Source: an uncultured Alphaproteobacteria bacterium | Lineage (GTDB): Bacteria > Pseudomonadota > Alphaproteobacteria > Rs-D84 | DNA: 7,956 nt | NCBI GenBank assembly: GCA_947304085.1 | Contig: CAMZAC010000023.1 | Location: forward strand, 1-7,956 | Direction of reading: 5' to 3' | Shown here: positions 5,728 to 7,956 of the stretch, piece after piece | Layout of the letters: the number at the start of each line of letters is the position of its first letter | Position numbering within the stretch: the first letter of the stretch is position 1 | Position numbers and translations under genes: made by a program | The notes under the pieces: generated by a model | What the model saw: the letters and a program-made list of their open reading frames with translations, nothing else | Told to the model about the DNA's origin: nothing | Databases searched by the model: none

Positions 5728-5728
5728 T
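5700..5728 (+). promoter_or_regulatory. Candidate uvrD promoter (plus strand)
   Basis: TTGTAT (5700-5705, a weak -35) and TACAAT (5723-5728, five of six -10 bases) are separated by 17 bases. The start would be near 5735, with a leader of about 13 bases. Each -10 hexamer overlaps the -35 hexamer used on the opposite strand. Confidence 0.45.
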
Positions 5729-5747
5729 ACTGAAAATTGGAAAATAT

Positions 5748-7823
5748 ATGCATTATATGGATAATCTTAACCCAGAACAAAAGCTAGCTGTCACCACGAC
5801 AGAAGGTCCTTTGTTGGTGCTATCAGGTGCAGGAACAGGAAAAACACGTGTTTTAACATCCAGAATTGCGCATATTCTAAGTGAACAACTGGCTTTGCCT
5901 TGGCAAATATTGGCTTTGACATTTACTAACAAGGCTGCCAATGAAATGCGTTTCAGAATTGCCCAATACAACGAAATATCACATTTGTGCTTAGATTTAT
6001 GGATGGGAACTTTCCATTCGATATGTTTACGAATTTTGCGTTCAAATTATTCAATGGCAGGACTGCAACGTGATTTCTTGATTTATGGCGAAGATGATCA
6101 AAAGGCTGTATTAAAACGTGTCATAACTAATTTAGGTTTAGATACTAAGGAATTTAATCCGTCTGATTGGGTTGAAAAAATATCGTCAATCAAGGACAAA
6201 GGCATATACGAATTTGAAAAAATCCCGCTTGGCACAACCCCCCAGAAAATATTGTCTGCGTATAACGCAGAATTAGCTCGTCTTAATGCAATTGACTTTG
6301 GTGATATTATCTTATACGTTTTAAAATTATTCGTTTCTCAGCCCGAAATTTTAAGCAAATATCAACACCAGTTTAAATATATCTTGGTTGACGAGTTTCA
6401 AGATACAAACGCCGCTCAGATGATGTTGTTAAAAATGTTAACAAAAGATACAGAAAGCCCAAATATTTGTTGTGTTGGTGATGATGACCAATCAATATAT
6501 TCTTGGCGTGGTGCAGAAATACGAAATATTTTAGATTTTGAACAAACATATCCTGGTGCAAAAATAATTAGATTAGAAACCAATTATCGTAGTACAGGTA
6601 ATATTTTGGGGGCTGCAAATTCTCTGATAAAGCATAATACAGGGCGTTTGGGTAAAGATTTGCGTTGCGCGTCAAATACAGATATGGGTGAGCCTGTTTA
6701 TGTTTTGTCTTTGCCAAACGAATGGGACGAAGCAAGATTTATTGCCGACACAATTATCAGAAACGGAAATAATAATTTTGCTGATTTTGCAATATTGATT
6801 CGTGCAGGTTCGTTATCCAGACCAATTGAAGAAGAATTTACATCACATGGTTTGCCATACAAATTGGTCGGTGCTACAAAATTCTATGACCGCGCAGAAA
6901 TACGTGATGCGATTGCTTATATACGGTTGTTGGTTTATCCGTTTGATGATATATCGTTTGAGCGCGTAATTTCAAAACCTCGTCGTGGTTTTGGTGATGG
7001 CGCGATTGCTAAATTGCGCGCATGTGGGAAAAGTTTAATGGACGGATTAAAAAATGCACAATTATCAGCAAAACAAAATAATGCAGCCCAAGAATTTTTG
7101 ACAGCATTTGATTTTGATTGGCAAAACACAACACCAAAAGACGCGGTATCACAATTGTTGGAAAAATCTGGTTATATGAATATGTGGCGTCAATCTAAAG
7201 ACAATGATGCAGAAGAGCGTATAGAACATATTCGTGAATTGATTGATGGTGTTGTTTCTAAATACGATACCTTGCCTGCGTTTTTGGAACATGCCGCATT
7301 AATGATGACAGATGATAACGACAACGAAAACGATGATAAAAACATGGTTTGTATTATGACAATCCATGCTGCAAAAGGTCTGGAATTTAATACAGTATTT
7401 TTGCCGGGCTGGGAAGAAGGTATATTTCCTAATGATAAAACTACCAAAGAAGGCGATTTAGAAGAAGAACGTCGTTTAGCGTATGTTGCAATTACGCGTG
7501 CGCGTGTGCGGGTTATAATAACAAATGCAATGGTGCGTTCCGTATTTGGTCAACGACAATATCAATCTGAATCGCGCTTTATTAATGAAATTGATAAACA
7601 ATTTATGAATATTCAGGGACACGGTTATTCAAGCCTACAACAATCATATTCAAAAAAAGCAAATCAAAAACAATTTAAATCAGAATCTGTTATAGGTAAA
7701 ATGGTTGTGCATGCAGAAATGGGTTCAGGCGTAGTGATTGCAGAAAATGATAATATTTTAACAGTTGCGTTTAAATCAAAAGGCATTAAAAACATAGCAC
7801 GCGATTTTTTGCGATTTGTTTAA
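5748..7823 (+). CDS. uvrD: UvrD/PcrA-type superfamily 1A DNA helicase
   Basis: This is a 691-residue ATP-dependent 3'-5' DNA helicase of the UvrD/PcrA/Rep family, which unwinds DNA in excision and mismatch repair and clears stalled forks. Motifs in order: Q motif LNPEQ (7-11), Walker A GAGTGKT (27-33), Ia TFTNKAANEM, II VDEFQDTN (214-221, Phe where Tyr is common), III GDDDQSIYSWRG (244-255), IV ETNYRS, V TIHAAKGLEF (538-547) and VI AITRAR (581-586). An acidic stretch of Asp, Asn and Glu precedes motif V. The C-terminus (about 648-691, starting VIGKMVVHAEMGSG) resembles the Tudor-like domain of UvrD and PcrA, which argues against Rep. Start 5748 is preferred because GGAA lies five bases upstream; ATG 5757 is an alternative. 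The length is slightly below the usual 720 or so, with all motifs intact. Confidence 0.95.
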   Translation: MHYMDNLNPEQKLAVTTTEGPLLVLSGAGTGKTRVLTSRIAHILSEQLALPWQILALTFTNKAANEMRFRIAQYNEISHLCLDLWMGTFHSICLRILRSNYSMAGLQRDFLIYGEDDQKAVLKRVITNLGLDTKEFNPSDWVEKISSIKDKGIYEFEKIPLGTTPQKILSAYNAELARLNAIDFGDIILYVLKLFVSQPEILSKYQHQFKYILVDEFQDTNAAQMMLLKMLTKDTESPNICCVGDDDQSIYSWRGAEIRNILDFEQTYPGAKIIRLETNYRSTGNILGAANSLIKHNTGRLGKDLRCASNTDMGEPVYVLSLPNEWDEARFIADTIIRNGNNNFADFAILIRAGSLSRPIEEEFTSHGLPYKLVGATKFYDRAEIRDAIAYIRLLVYPFDDISFERVISKPRRGFGDGAIAKLRACGKSLMDGLKNAQLSAKQNNAAQEFLTAFDFDWQNTTPKDAVSQLLEKSGYMNMWRQSKDNDAEERIEHIRELIDGVVSKYDTLPAFLEHAALMMTDDNDNENDDKNMVCIMTIHAAKGLEFNTVFLPGWEEGIFPNDKTTKEGDLEEERRLAYVAITRARVRVIITNAMVRSVFGQRQYQSESRFINEIDKQFMNIQGHGYSSLQQSYSKKANQKQFKSESVIGKMVVHAEMGSGVVIAENDNILTVAFKSKGIKNIARDFLRFV

Positions 7824-7824
7824 T

Positions 7825-7956
7825 TTATTTTTTAACCCATTTTTTATAGATTGAACTGACCGCACCTTTTGCATCGCCCCATAAAGTTTTTGCATCCCCT
7901 TCCAGTTTCTTACCCAATGTATTATCAAGTTTGCCACCAAGTTCGGTTGGGAGTTC
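7825..7956 (-). CDS. C-terminal 43 residues of an unidentified minus-strand protein (5' end outside window)
   Basis: Read on the minus strand from the window edge, 43 codons are open and end at TAA (7827-7825). The peptide is Lys-, Gly- and Leu-rich with regular GGKLDNTLGKKLEGDAKTLW phrasing, probably an amphipathic helix, and ends IYKKWVKK. It looks like coding sequence rather than chance because it is balanced in composition and fills the whole remaining space up to the convergent helicase gene. Only one base separates the two stop codons. The fragment is too short to name a family. Confidence 0.65.
   Translation of the reverse strand, partial: ELPTELGGKLDNTLGKKLEGDAKTLWGDAKGAVSSIYKKWVKK

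Overview
The window is AT-rich bacterial DNA with the standard genetic code: genes end in TAA or TAG and Trp is read from TGG. Ribosomal proteins L21 and L27, a stand-alone DnaQ-type exonuclease and a UvrD/PcrA helicase are housekeeping genes. The L27 wording ([28 protein letters not shown]) and the low-complexity, Cys-rich exported proteins suggest a low-GC, possibly host-associated alphaproteobacterium. This is an inference from memory of the families and is only moderately secure.

Layout. Bases 2-1638 hold two plus-strand genes of unknown function joined by a one-base stop/start overlap: the tail of a Cys-containing protein cut by the window edge, then a secreted protein with an acid/Lys charge block, a likely coiled coil and a Cys-rich C-terminus. 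Bases 1639-1920 are a regulatory gap with two related GC-rich hairpins, a perfect 18-bp palindrome and a strong sigma70-type promoter. That promoter drives rplU-rpmA (1921-2516), which ends at a classic terminator. Next, behind its own extended -10 promoter with an unusually short leader, is a 773-residue exported protein (2631-4952) with 30 cysteines, many arranged as repeated C-x6-C motifs, and an EGF-like C-terminal module. A bidirectional terminator separates it from dnaQ on the minus strand (4982-5668). dnaQ and the helicase gene (5748-7823) diverge from a short gap whose candidate promoters overlap almost symmetrically. The last 132 bases hold the C-terminus of another minus-strand gene, convergent with the helicase gene and one base from it.

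How it works together. The housekeeping genes cover translation (50S subunit) and replication/repair (proofreading exonuclease and repair helicase). The more novel content is the three uncharacterised proteins, two with clear signal peptides and all rich in Cys, which look like disulfide-stabilised envelope or surface proteins. Nothing in the window assigns them a biochemical function, and no complete recognised defence system, mobile element, CRISPR array or RNA gene was seen.
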